Source: JAJPHF01 sp035293805
GTDB taxonomy: Bacteria > Chloroflexota > UBA6077 > JAJPHF01
Length of the DNA stretch: 64,000 nucleotides
Direction: 5' to 3'
Assembly: GCA_035293805.1 (NCBI GenBank)
Contig: DATGMD010000018.1
Span: 1-64,000 of the forward strand
Part shown: positions 1 to 7,658 of the stretch, one piece after another
Position numbering within the stretch: position 1 is the first letter of the stretch
Layout of the letters: each line of letters opens with the position of its first letter
Made by a program: the position numbers and the translations under genes
The notes under the pieces: model-generated
Told to the model about the DNA's origin: nothing
The model's database searches: none
What the model saw: the letters and a program-made list of their open reading frames with translations, nothing else

Positions 1-139
1 GCGCGCCGGCGGACGCGCGGCGGGGGCGCTCGGGTCAGCAACTGCCGTAGCTTCGCTGCCTGAGCTTGCCGCTCGGCGTTCCTGGCAGCCTCCTACCCTT
101 TTTCTCACCCTACCTCTAGATCATTACTTCTGCCAAGCC

Positions 140-230
140 GCATAGGGGATAGGGGATAGGGAGTAGGGGGTATCAGGCTTCGTATTCCCTACCCCTCTAT
201 TCCCTACCCCCTATCCCCCATCCCCTATGC
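140..230. repeat. Inverted pair of heptanucleotide repeat arrays
   Basis: The left arm (140-173) is built of GGGGATA-type heptamers and the right arm (184-230) of the complementary TATCCCC type. Each outer end reads GCATAGGGGAT on its own strand, so the pair can fold into a long imperfect hairpin. The right arm contains the stop codon of the amidohydrolase gene that ends here, so it may also act as that gene's terminator. The first 139 bases of the window hold no gene I can support. Confidence 0.75.
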
Positions 231-1664
231 GCCGACCTGGGCGCGCACGCGGTCGATCGTCTCCTGCGCCTCGCGCACGACCTGCTCGACGTCGAGGGCG
301 GTGAGCTGGCCGCCACGCTTGAGGATGCGGCCGTCCACGATCACCGTGTCCACGTTGTGGGGCTGCGCCGCCTGGACGATCATCCGCACCGGCTCGGTGA
401 GCGGCGCCATGTTCACGTCCGTCGTGCGGACCAGCAGCACGTCGGCGCGCTTGCCGGGGGTCAGGGTGCCCACGCGGTCGGCGATGCCCAGGTCGCGCGC
501 GCCGTCGATCGTCGCCATCTCCAGCACGCGGCGCGGGGTGATGGCGAACTCGCTCTGCGCCGAGCCGTCGGCGATGTTCTGCATCGCCTTCATCACGGCG
601 AACATGTCGGCGTTGCCGCAGAGCAGCGTCGTGTCGATCGACAGGCTCACCGGCACGCCGGCGCGCAGCATGTCCTCGATCGGGGTGATGCCGAAGCCGG
701 TGCGTAGCTCGGTGTAGGGGCTGAGACTGACGTGCGTGCCCGTGGCGGCGATCAGCTCGAAGTCGGCGTAATCGTTGTTGGTGGCGTGGACGAGCTGCAC
801 GTCGGGGCCGAGCAGGCCGGCGGCGCCCAGCGCCTGCACTCCATAGGTACGGTCGGGCGTGATGCCGACGTGGGTGGTGATCGGGATGCCCAGCGCCCGC
901 GCCGCGTCCCACTCCTGACGGCAGATGTCGATGGTGTTGTTCTCAGGCCCGCGCGTGGCGATGCCGAGCGTGAGGAGGCCGTCGCTCGGGCCGCTGAAGT
1001 ACTCGCGGTGGACGCGCGCCACGTCGTCCAAGGGCAGCGCCTCGTTCGGCCCGGTGTTGCGCGAGTAGCCGTACGCGAACCGCGCCCGCCCACCGATCTC
1101 CCGGTGGGCGCGCAGCTCGATGTCCGCGTACGCGGGACTGAGCAGGTTGTGCGACCAGTTGTGGACGGTGGTGATCCCGGAGTACAGCGCCTCGGCCAGC
1201 GCGAGGCGCACGCCGCGGTAGTTGTCCTCGGGCGTGAAGGTCGCGCCCAGCACGCGGCTCCAGGGGAAGTAGCCGGTGTCGGGCTCCTCGCCGGCCATGT
1301 TGCGCGCGACCGCGCCCCACATGTGCCAGTGCGTCTCGATCAGGCCCGGCAGGGCGATCATCGCGCGCCCGTCAATGGTCTCGGCGCCCGGCGCGGCCAG
1401 ATCGGCGCCCACCGCCACGATCGCGCCATCGCGAACGTGTACGTCGCCGCGCTCCAAGTCGCCGAGCGCCGGGTCCATCGTCAGCACGTAGGCGTTGCGG
1501 ATCACGAACTCGCCGCGCGGCGGCAACTGGCCCGCCGGGCGCGCGGCACTCAGCCGCGACCGGGCGGCGCGGGCCGGTAGCGCCCCACTCATGGCGCCCG
1601 CCGCGCCCACCGCGGCCGCCGCGCCCAGCAGCCCCCGCCGACTGATCTTGCCGCCTGCTCGCAT
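225..1664 (-). CDS. Tat-exported amidohydrolase family protein
   Basis: Metal-dependent hydrolase of the amidohydrolase superfamily (cytosine deaminase/atrazine chlorohydrolase-like branch), 479 residues. The N-terminus has a twin-arginine signal (SRRGLLG at residues 8-14) followed by an Ala/Gly-rich hydrophobic stretch, so the folded enzyme is probably exported. The metal-binding motif THWHMWG supplies H112 and H114; later HVG, VHATN and SIDTT segments fit the third and fourth metal ligands and the catalytic Asp. The ATG at 1664 is chosen because GGGAGGGG lies just upstream and because the Tat signal then sits at the start; an in-frame ATG 14 codons earlier would bury it. The gene is divergent from the CoxL-like gene. 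The substrate cannot be read from sequence. Confidence 0.88.
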   Translation of the reverse strand: MRAGGKISRRGLLGAAAAVGAAGAMSGALPARAARSRLSAARPAGQLPPRGEFVIRNAYVLTMDPALGDLERGDVHVRDGAIVAVGADLAAPGAETIDGRAMIALPGLIETHWHMWGAVARNMAGEEPDTGYFPWSRVLGATFTPEDNYRGVRLALAEALYSGITTVHNWSHNLLSPAYADIELRAHREIGGRARFAYGYSRNTGPNEALPLDDVARVHREYFSGPSDGLLTLGIATRGPENNTIDICRQEWDAARALGIPITTHVGITPDRTYGVQALGAAGLLGPDVQLVHATNNDYADFELIAATGTHVSLSPYTELRTGFGITPIEDMLRAGVPVSLSIDTTLLCGNADMFAVMKAMQNIADGSAQSEFAITPRRVLEMATIDGARDLGIADRVGTLTPGKRADVLLVRTTDVNMAPLTEPVRMIVQAAQPHNVDTVIVDGRILKRGGQLTALDVEQVVREAQETIDRVRAQVGA

Positions 1665-1867
1665 CTCGGCCCCTCCCACCTGCCGCCGGCCGTCCCCGGC
1701 GCGCACGGGCTACCGCGGCCGCGTGGCCCACGGCGCGCGGCGAGTATAACGCGTGGGGGCCGCCTCGCCCAGTCGGGGCGCCCCTGCTCGGCGTGGCCGG
1801 GCCAGCGGGCGGTATCATCGCACGGGCGACGGCTCGGCCGCGCGCCCGGCCACTATGGGAGGGGCTC

Positions 1868-4321
1868 GTGATCGACGAGACGCGCAGCTTGATCGGCGCC
1901 GGCATCCGGCGGAAGGAGGACCCGCGGCTGCTCACCGGCGCGGGGCGCTTCGTGGACGATGTGGTCCTGCCCGACCTGCTGCACCTCGCCGTGCTGCGCA
2001 GTCCCCACGCCCACGCTCGCCTGCGCCACGTCGATCTCGCGCCCGCCCGCGCCTGGCCGGGGGTGGTCGCCGCCGTGGACGGCGCGGCCGTGCGTGACCG
2101 CCTCGGCCCGCTGCCCACGGCTGTCTGGCGCCGCGTCGATCCGGCGCTGGAAGCCGCGGTGGACGTGCTGATCCGCATGGAGACGCAGCACCTGATCGCC
2201 GTGGACACGGCGCGGTACGCCGGCCAGGCGGTGGCAGTGGTGCTGGCCGACAGCCGCTACACCGCCGAGGATGCCGCCGAGCGCATCGTCGTCGACTACG
2301 AGCCGCTGCCGCCCGTGCTCGACGCCCAGGCGGCCAGCCGTCCCGACGCGGCACGGCTCCACCCCGACCTGCCCGACAACCTGGCGGCGCGCGTGCGGCT
2401 CGCCACGGGCGACGTGGACGGGGCGTTCGCGACGGCCGACCACGTCGTGCGGCGGCGCTTCCGCATGCAGCGGCTGACCGGCATCCCCATCGAGACGCGC
2501 GGCGTCGTGGCGCGGCCGGAGCCGGGGGGCGGCGTGACGGTCTGGGCGGCCACCCAGTCGCCGCACCTCGTGCGCGACGCGATCGTCCACCACCTGGGCC
2601 TCGACGCCGCGCGGGTCCGCGTGCTGGCCCAGGACGTGGGCGGCGGCTACGGGATCAAGGTGGGCGTGTACCCGGAGCTAGTCGTGGCGGCGTGGCTCGC
2701 CGTGACGCACGGCCGGCCGGTGAAGTGGATCGAGGACCGCTACGAGCACCTGCGCTGCGCCCCCGCCTCGCGCGACCAGGAGCACGCGATCGAGCTGGCA
2801 CTGCGCGCCGATGGCACGATTCTCGGCCTGCGCGACCACTTCACGATCGACGTGGGCGCCTACAACCCCGCCGGGCTCGTGCAGCCGTACAACAGCGCCG
2901 CCCACTTGCTCGGCCCCTACCGCGTGCCGGCCGCGGCGATCACGGGCGAGGTCTACTACACGAACAAGGCGCCGCTAGGGCCTTACCGCGGCGCGGGCCG
3001 CCCCGAGGCGGTGCTCGCCATGGACCGCGCGCTCGACGTGGCCGCCCGCGAGCTGGGGCTGGACCCGGCCGAGCTGCGCCGCCGCAACCTGATCACGCCG
3101 GCCGAGATCCCCTACGACGTCGGCCTGGTGTACCGCGACGCGCGACCGCTCGTCTACGACAGCGGCGACTACCCCGCCACGCTGGACCAGGCGCTCCAAC
3201 TGGTGGGCTACGACGCCGTGCGGCGCGAGCAGCCGGCGCTGTGGGCGCGCGGCGTCTACCGCGGCGTGGGGCTGTCCGCCTACGTCGAGGGCACGGGCAT
3301 CGGGCCGTTCGAGGGCGCGTCGGTCGGGGTCGACGCCGCCGGGCACGTGTGGGTGTACAGCGGCGCCTGCTCGCAGGGACAGGGCCATGAGACGGCGTTC
3401 GCCCAGCTCTGCGCGGCGCAGCTTGGCCTGACCGTGGACCAGGTGACGGTCGTGCCCGGCGACACGGCCGGCGTGGCGCGCGGGCGGGGCACCAACGCCA
3501 GCCGGAGCACGGTCGCGGCCGGCATGGCGATCGTCGAGGCGGCGCAGACAGTGCGGGAGCAGCTTCGCGCGCTCGCCGCGGAGCTGCTCGAAGCGAGCCC
3601 GGCCGACCTGGAGCTTCACGCGGGCACGGTCCGCGTCGTCGGCGTCCCCGAGCGGGCCGCCAGCTTCGCGCAGCTCGTGGCGCGGGTGGAGGGACCTAAC
3701 CCCCCCGGCCCCCCTTCCCTACCAAGGAAGGGGGGAGCCGCCCCAGCCCCGTCCGCTCCCCGTTCCCGCATCGGGAGGGGGGCCGGGGGGGTAGGTCCGA
3801 CCGCCCTACCGCTGCGCGTGGAGCGCTACTATGAGCCGCCCACGGTGACGTACGCGAATGCGGTGCATGCGGCGCTGGTGGAGGTGGACGCGGCGACCGG
3901 GGCGGTGCGGCTGCTGCGCTACGCGGTCGTCCACGACTGCGGGCGGGTCGTCAACCCGGTATTGGTGGACGGCCAGATCCACGGCGGGGTGGCCCAGGGC
4001 ATCGGCAACGCGCTGATGGAGGAGCTGGTCTACGACGAGAGCGGCCAGCTGCTCAGCGGCAGCCTCGCGGACTACCTGGTGCCTACCGCGTGTGACGTGC
4101 CGCCCATGCCGCTGGGCCACCAGGAGAGCCTGTCGCCGCGCAACCCGCTGGGGCTGAAGGGCCTGGGCGAGGGCGGCGCCATCTCGCCGCCGGCGGCGAT
4201 CGCCAACGCCGTCGAGGACGCCCTGCGGCCGTTGGACGTGGAGATCACCGCCACCCCCCTCACGCCGGAGCGCGTGCTCGCCCTGATCGAGGCGGCCCGC
4301 GCCTGCCGCGCCGGCGGCTGA
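1868..4321 (+). CDS. Xanthine dehydrogenase family molybdopterin-binding subunit (CoxL-like)
   Basis: Large molybdenum-cofactor subunit of the CO dehydrogenase/xanthine oxidase family, 817 residues. The N-terminal a/b hammerhead domain (GAGIRRKEDPRLLTG) is followed by the Mo-binding domains, with the conserved GGGYGIK segment, the loop PYRGAGR at residues 372-378 and GLKGLGEGG near the C-terminus. The loop resembles form II AYRGAGR, not the AYXCSFR of true CO dehydrogenase, so CO oxidation should not be assumed. The GTG start follows GGGAGGGG with ideal spacing. No small iron-sulfur subunit, FAD subunit or maturation gene lies nearby, so it is an orphan. About 35 residues after residue 608 come from a palindromic DNA repeat inserted in frame, a Pro/Gly/Arg-rich stretch unlike the rest of the protein. 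Confidence 0.85.
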   Translation: MIDETRSLIGAGIRRKEDPRLLTGAGRFVDDVVLPDLLHLAVLRSPHAHARLRHVDLAPARAWPGVVAAVDGAAVRDRLGPLPTAVWRRVDPALEAAVDVLIRMETQHLIAVDTARYAGQAVAVVLADSRYTAEDAAERIVVDYEPLPPVLDAQAASRPDAARLHPDLPDNLAARVRLATGDVDGAFATADHVVRRRFRMQRLTGIPIETRGVVARPEPGGGVTVWAATQSPHLVRDAIVHHLGLDAARVRVLAQDVGGGYGIKVGVYPELVVAAWLAVTHGRPVKWIEDRYEHLRCAPASRDQEHAIELALRADGTILGLRDHFTIDVGAYNPAGLVQPYNSAAHLLGPYRVPAAAITGEVYYTNKAPLGPYRGAGRPEAVLAMDRALDVAARELGLDPAELRRRNLITPAEIPYDVGLVYRDARPLVYDSGDYPATLDQALQLVGYDAVRREQPALWARGVYRGVGLSAYVEGTGIGPFEGASVGVDAAGHVWVYSGACSQGQGHETAFAQLCAAQLGLTVDQVTVVPGDTAGVARGRGTNASRSTVAAGMAIVEAAQTVREQLRALAAELLEASPADLELHAGTVRVVGVPERAASFAQLVARVEGPNPPGPPSLPRKGGAAPAPSAPRSRIGRGAGGVGPTALPLRVERYYEPPTVTYANAVHAALVEVDAATGAVRLLRYAVVHDCGRVVNPVLVDGQIHGGVAQGIGNALMEELVYDESGQLLSGSLADYLVPTACDVPPMPLGHQESLSPRNPLGLKGLGEGGAISPPAAIANAVEDALRPLDVEITATPLTPERVLALIEAARACRAGG
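3693..3797. repeat. Palindromic repeat element inserted in frame in the CoxL-like gene
   Basis: A 105-base element bounded by GACCTA and TAGGTC, with C-rich and G-rich terminal inverted repeats and an inner hairpin (CCCCCCTTCCC / GGAAGGGGGG). It is exactly 35 codons long, so the reading frame continues through it. A near-identical copy lies at 59158-59265 and a half copy at 7429-7473. The encoded stretch is low-complexity Pro/Gly/Arg. Confidence 0.85.
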
Positions 4322-4356
4322 GCCGGCGGCGGGCTCGCAGAGAGAAACGGATTGAG

Positions 4357-4385
4357 TTGACAGGCGTGCGTCGGCACGCTACGAT
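4357..4385 (+). promoter_or_regulatory. Sigma-70-type promoter of the GntR-receiver gene
   Basis: TTGACA (4357-4362), a 17-base spacer and TACGAT (4380-4385) form a near-consensus housekeeping promoter, rare in this GC-rich window. The -10 box overlaps the dyad that follows. Confidence 0.75.
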
Positions 4386-4409
4386 TAGCCAGCTTGTAGC
4401 TAGCTAATC
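4383..4409. promoter_or_regulatory. Candidate autoregulatory operator (GATTAGC-N13-GCTAATC)
   Basis: A perfect 7-base inverted repeat, GATTAGC at 4383-4389 and GCTAATC at 4403-4409, overlaps the -10 box and the likely transcription start. It ends 3 bases before the GTG start, so the transcript is nearly leaderless. A GntR-type dimer encoded by the gene could bind here and repress itself. A related GCTAA/TTAG dyad lies before the next gene. Confidence 0.6.
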
Positions 4410-4412
4410 ACG

Positions 4413-5048
4413 GTGGACGGCGGCATGGTTGGCGCGCGCGCGCGGCAGATCTACGTGACGCTGCGGGACCGCATCGTGCGGGGCGAGTACGCGCCCGGCG
4501 ACGCGATCCCGGGCTATCCGCGGCTCGCGGCCGAGCTCGGCGTGGCGCCAATGACCGTGCGCCGGGTGCTGGCGCAGCTCGAAGCCGACGGGTATGTGAT
4601 GCGGCAGCCCGGGCGCGGCACGTTCGTGCGGGAGTGGGCGCGGCCGGCGGTGCTGGTGGTGGACGACGACCCGGAGGTGCGGAGCGTGCTGGCGGCCATC
4701 ATTCAGGCGGCGGGGTACGCGGTCGAGGAGGCGACGAGCGGCGAGGAGGCCTGGGCGGCGCTGCGGCGCCGCGCCTTCGGGCACGTCTTCCTCGACCTGC
4801 GCATGCCGGGCGGCGGCCCCGAGACGATTGCGGCCGTGCGCGCGGCATATCCCGACACCGTGGTCGTTGTCGCGACGGCGTATCCGGAGGAAGTGCTGCG
4901 CCCGCGCAGCGGGCTGGTCACGCTGCTGCCCAAGCCGTTCGACGTCGCGGCGGTCGAGGCGGCGCTGCGGGTCCGCCTCGCCGAGCCCAAGGAGCCGTGG
5001 GCTCACGCGGCGCCATCCGCAGCAGCAGATGACGACCGGAGCCCGTGA
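4413..5048 (+). CDS. GntR-type winged helix fused to a response-regulator receiver domain
   Basis: A 211-residue regulator with an unusual domain order. Residues 8-75 are a GntR-family winged helix (QIYVTLRDRIVRGEYAPGD, then LAAELGVAPMTVRRVLAQLE, ending in the wing GRGTFVRE). Residues 80-195 are a CheY-like receiver: acidic pocket VDDDPE, phosphoacceptor Asp in FLDLRMPG, the conserved Thr in VVVATAYP and the Lys in LLPKPF. GntR proteins normally carry a C-terminal small-molecule-binding or aminotransferase domain, and response regulators normally carry the receiver first. The start could be GTG 4413 or the ATG four codons later; neither has a clear Shine-Dalgarno, which fits a leaderless transcript. 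No histidine kinase is adjacent. Confidence 0.87.
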   Translation: MDGGMVGARARQIYVTLRDRIVRGEYAPGDAIPGYPRLAAELGVAPMTVRRVLAQLEADGYVMRQPGRGTFVREWARPAVLVVDDDPEVRSVLAAIIQAAGYAVEEATSGEEAWAALRRRAFGHVFLDLRMPGGGPETIAAVRAAYPDTVVVVATAYPEEVLRPRSGLVTLLPKPFDVAAVEAALRVRLAEPKEPWAHAAPSAAADDDRSP

Positions 5049-5116
5049 GATCCGTGGCCGGGACGGCGTGGCGTCAGCACCGACCAGGCCTCGCGTGACG
5101 CCGTGGTCGCGGGTGG

Positions 5117-5142
5117 TATAGTGACAATCTGCTAACAGTTAG
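5117..5142 (+). promoter_or_regulatory. Candidate promoter (-10) and dyad operator before the salicylate-synthase-like gene
   Basis: TATAGT at 5117-5122 is a good -10 box; the -35 (GTGACG, 16-base spacer) is poor. The palindrome CTAACAGTTAG at 5132-5142 sits at the expected transcription start. Its GCTAA/TTAG half-sites resemble those of the operator at 4383-4409, so the GntR-receiver protein may control both. The rest of the 5143-5279 leader shows nothing I recognise. Confidence 0.45.
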
Positions 5143-5279
5143 TTCGGTGGAACGCCGTGGAGGGAGGTGAGGAGCCGCCGATGCTCCAGGCGCCGCGAGG
5201 GCTGGCGCGGGCCCATCCCGCGCCGTAGGCCCCCGCACCACGGATGGGCGGGGGCGAACGAACTGATAGGGAGATAGCG

Positions 5280-6644
5280 ATGCGCGTGCTCGCCTCTCCG
5301 TCTGCCACTGGCAGCGGCGAGACCCGCTTCTACGCGGGCGCTTACGACCCGCTGGCTACCTACCGCCGGCTGCGCGACGCCGGCGTGCTCGGCGCGTACT
5401 CGTACCTGCACGTCACCGCCGACCGGGCCGAGATCGGCTGGGCGCCGCTAGCGCGCCTGCGCCTGCTCGACCACCAACCGGCGCCGGACTGGCGCGCCCG
5501 GCTGCAAGCGTTTGCCGACGGCGCGGCGGCGCTGGGCCGCAAGGCGTTCGGCTACGTGGGCTTCGACGCCGTCGACCAGCCGACCGGCACCCTGCCGGAC
5601 GGCTCGCAGAGTGGCTGGCCGCTGGTCGAATTCGTCGTCCCGGGCGAACTCGTGACCTTCGACGGCGCGGCGGCGGTCCACTGGACGCAAGGGAGCTTGG
5701 ACCTCGCGCGCTACCTGGCAGTCGCGCCGGCGGCCCCGTCGTCCACTACGGCCGCGCCGCTCGACGCCAGCGCGCGCCTGCCGGGCGAGCAGTACGTCGA
5801 GGCGGTGCGCCAGGCAACGGAGGCCTTGCGCGCCGGCGAGGCGCGCAAGGTGGTGCTATCGCGCTACCAGGCGTACGACGTGGCCTACGACGCGGCGGAC
5901 CTGTTCGCCAACTACTGTCTGACGCAAGCATTCGTGGACGCCTTCCTGGTGGACTTCGGCGGCCTGACGGCGGTGGTCGCGTCGCCGGAGATGCTGCTGT
6001 CGGCGAGTGGTGGCACGCTGGAGACCAACCCGCTGGCCGGCACGCGCCCCCGGGGGGCGACGCCCGACGAGGACGCCCGGCTGCGCGAGGAGCTGCGCTA
6101 CCATCCAAAGGAGATCGCGGAGCACGTCCTGTCGGTGACGACGCAGCTGGAGGAGCTGGGGCCGGTGTGCGCGCCCGCGTCGCCGGTCGTCTGCCGGCTA
6201 CTCGACGTCTGCCTGCAACAGAAGGTCCAGCACCTCAGCTCGCTGATCACGGGACGGTTGGCGCCGGAGCGGGCGGGGCTGGAGGCGCTGTGGGCGCTGT
6301 TCCCCAGCGTGACCGTGAGCGGGCTGCCGAAGAGCGCGGCGCTGCCGCTGCTGCGCCGCCTGGAGGGGCACCCGCGCGGGCTGTACGCGGGCGCCTTCGG
6401 CTGGGTGACGGGGCGCGCGGATGCCCGCTTCGCGCTCGCCATCCGCGGCATCTTCCGCTACGGCCGGCGCACGTTCCTGCAAGCGGGCGCGGGCATCATG
6501 CCCGACTCGGTGCCGGAGGCGGAGCTGGCGGAGACGGCCCACAAGCTGCGCGCGATGGAAGACGCGCTAGCACGCACCGTCGCGGCGGCGCGGACGCCGC
6601 CGCGCATCTTCGTCCTGGCGGGCCCGGTGGAGGTGAAAGCATGA
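5280..6644 (+). CDS. Chorismate-utilising enzyme, salicylate/isochorismate synthase-like
   Basis: A 454-residue member of the chorismate-binding family (anthranilate synthase component I, isochorismate synthase, MbtI/Irp9 salicylate synthase). The catalytic domain fills the C-terminal two thirds: KVVLSRYQ, LETNPLAGTRPRG, KEIAEHVLSV, FPSVTVSGLPK and the C-terminal GAGIMPDSVPE. The PLAGTRPRG and KEIAEH segments are closest in feel to isochorismate/salicylate synthases; no glutamine amidotransferase partner is present, which argues against anthranilate synthase. The ATG is preceded by AGGGAGAT. It overlaps the following SDR gene by four bases (ATGA), so the two are translationally coupled. Isochorismate plus an SDR recalls EntC/EntA, but no isochorismatase or siderophore NRPS is seen. 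Product specificity is uncertain. Confidence 0.8.
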   Translation: MRVLASPSATGSGETRFYAGAYDPLATYRRLRDAGVLGAYSYLHVTADRAEIGWAPLARLRLLDHQPAPDWRARLQAFADGAAALGRKAFGYVGFDAVDQPTGTLPDGSQSGWPLVEFVVPGELVTFDGAAAVHWTQGSLDLARYLAVAPAAPSSTTAAPLDASARLPGEQYVEAVRQATEALRAGEARKVVLSRYQAYDVAYDAADLFANYCLTQAFVDAFLVDFGGLTAVVASPEMLLSASGGTLETNPLAGTRPRGATPDEDARLREELRYHPKEIAEHVLSVTTQLEELGPVCAPASPVVCRLLDVCLQQKVQHLSSLITGRLAPERAGLEALWALFPSVTVSGLPKSAALPLLRRLEGHPRGLYAGAFGWVTGRADARFALAIRGIFRYGRRTFLQAGAGIMPDSVPEAELAETAHKLRAMEDALARTVAAARTPPRIFVLAGPVEVKA

Positions 6645-7402
6645 GCACCCGGCGCGCAGCGCTGATCACCGGCGCGGCGAACGGCATCGGCGCGGCGGTC
6701 GTCGCGCGGCTGGCCGCGGCGGGCCATGACCTGGCGCTCTTCGACTGCGACGCCGCGCGCCTGGAGAGCGTGGCCGGGCGGGCGCGCGAGATGATGGCGG
6801 GCCGCGTACACACCTACCCCGTGGACGTGCGCGAGAGCGGCCCGGTGACGGAGGCCGTGGCGGCGGCGCACGAGGCCCTGGGGCGGCTGGAGATCCTGGT
6901 GAACGCCGTGGGCGGCAGCACCCCGCAGCGACCGGTGGAGGAGATCAGCGAGGAGGAGTGGGACGCGGTGCTGACCCTCAACCTGCGCGGGCTGTTCCTC
7001 TGCACGCGGGCGGTGGTGCCGCACATGAAAGCGCAGCGCTACGGGCGGATCGTGAACGTGTCGTCGGTGGCGGGGCGGACGCGTAGCCTGTTCGGCGGCG
7101 CGCACTACACCGCGTCGAAGGCGGGGGTGATCGGGTTCAGCCGGCAGTGCGCGGCCGAGCTAGCGCCGTTTGGGGTGACGGTGAACGTCGTGGCGCCGGG
7201 CGTGACGCTGAGCGAGCGCGTGGCGGCGCGCTGGGAGGCGAAGCCGGCGGCGGAGCGCGCGTTCATCGAGAGCCTGATTCCGGCCGGGCGGGTGGCGGCG
7301 TGCGACGAGCCGGCGGCGGCCATCGCCTTCCTGTGCAGCGAGGACGCGAGCTACATCAGCGGCACCGTGGTGGACGTGAACGGCGGGCTGTACATCGGGT
7401 AG
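6641..7402 (+). CDS. SDR family oxidoreductase
   Basis: Classical short-chain dehydrogenase/reductase, 253 residues. The cofactor motif TGAANGIG is at the N-terminus, NAVGG follows strand 4, and the catalytic Ser (VSSVAG) and YTASK are in place, followed by VVAPGVT. FDCD at the end of strand 2 has an acidic residue, favouring NAD(H). The ATG overlaps the stop of the salicylate-synthase-like gene, implying a shared pathway. By analogy with EntA it could oxidise a dihydroaromatic product of the first enzyme; that is inference, since SDR substrates cannot be read from sequence. Confidence 0.88.
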   Translation: MSTRRAALITGAANGIGAAVVARLAAAGHDLALFDCDAARLESVAGRAREMMAGRVHTYPVDVRESGPVTEAVAAAHEALGRLEILVNAVGGSTPQRPVEEISEEEWDAVLTLNLRGLFLCTRAVVPHMKAQRYGRIVNVSSVAGRTRSLFGGAHYTASKAGVIGFSRQCAAELAPFGVTVNVVAPGVTLSERVAARWEAKPAAERAFIESLIPAGRVAACDEPAAAIAFLCSEDASYISGTVVDVNGGLYIG

Positions 7403-7403
7403 A

Positions 7404-7473
7404 GGATAGGGGATGGGGGAGAGGGACGGACCTACCCCCCCGGCCCCCCTCCCAATGTGGGAAGGGGGAGAGG
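7404..7473. repeat. Heptamer fragment and half copy of the palindromic element
   Basis: AGGATAGGGGATGGGGGA at about 7412 belongs to the GGGGATA heptamer family seen at 140-230. It is followed from 7429 by GACCTACCCCCCCGGCC and an inner hairpin, matching the left half of the element at 3693-3797. The rest of the gap to 7658 is GC-rich with no gene I can support. Confidence 0.65.
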
Positions 7474-7658
7474 AGTGGCTCCTGGGCCTCTGGACAGGGG
7501 CGGGGCCCGGGTGGGAATATCAGGGGGAGCGGACTCCTGCCCATCAGGCTGTCAAGGGGCCGGGGGCGGTGCGCGGGGACGGCCGCCGCGCGGTCCGTGA
7601 TGCGTCGCCGGGCGCGGCTGCGCCGCGACGCGGTTCGCAGCGCCGAAAGGAGAGGGCC

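Noticed and set aside
1868..4321. True CO dehydrogenase large subunit
   Set aside because: The AYXCSFR active-site loop of form I enzymes is absent and no partner subunits are present.
5143..5279. T-box, tRNA-like or attenuator leader before the chorismate enzyme
   Set aside because: Some stems can be drawn in this GC-rich stretch, but there is no T-box core, no leader peptide with repeated aromatic codons and no complete cloverleaf.
5280..6644. Anthranilate synthase component I
   Set aside because: No glutamine amidotransferase or trp gene is adjacent, and the PLAGTRPRG and KEIAEH motifs fit isochorismate/salicylate synthases at least as well.
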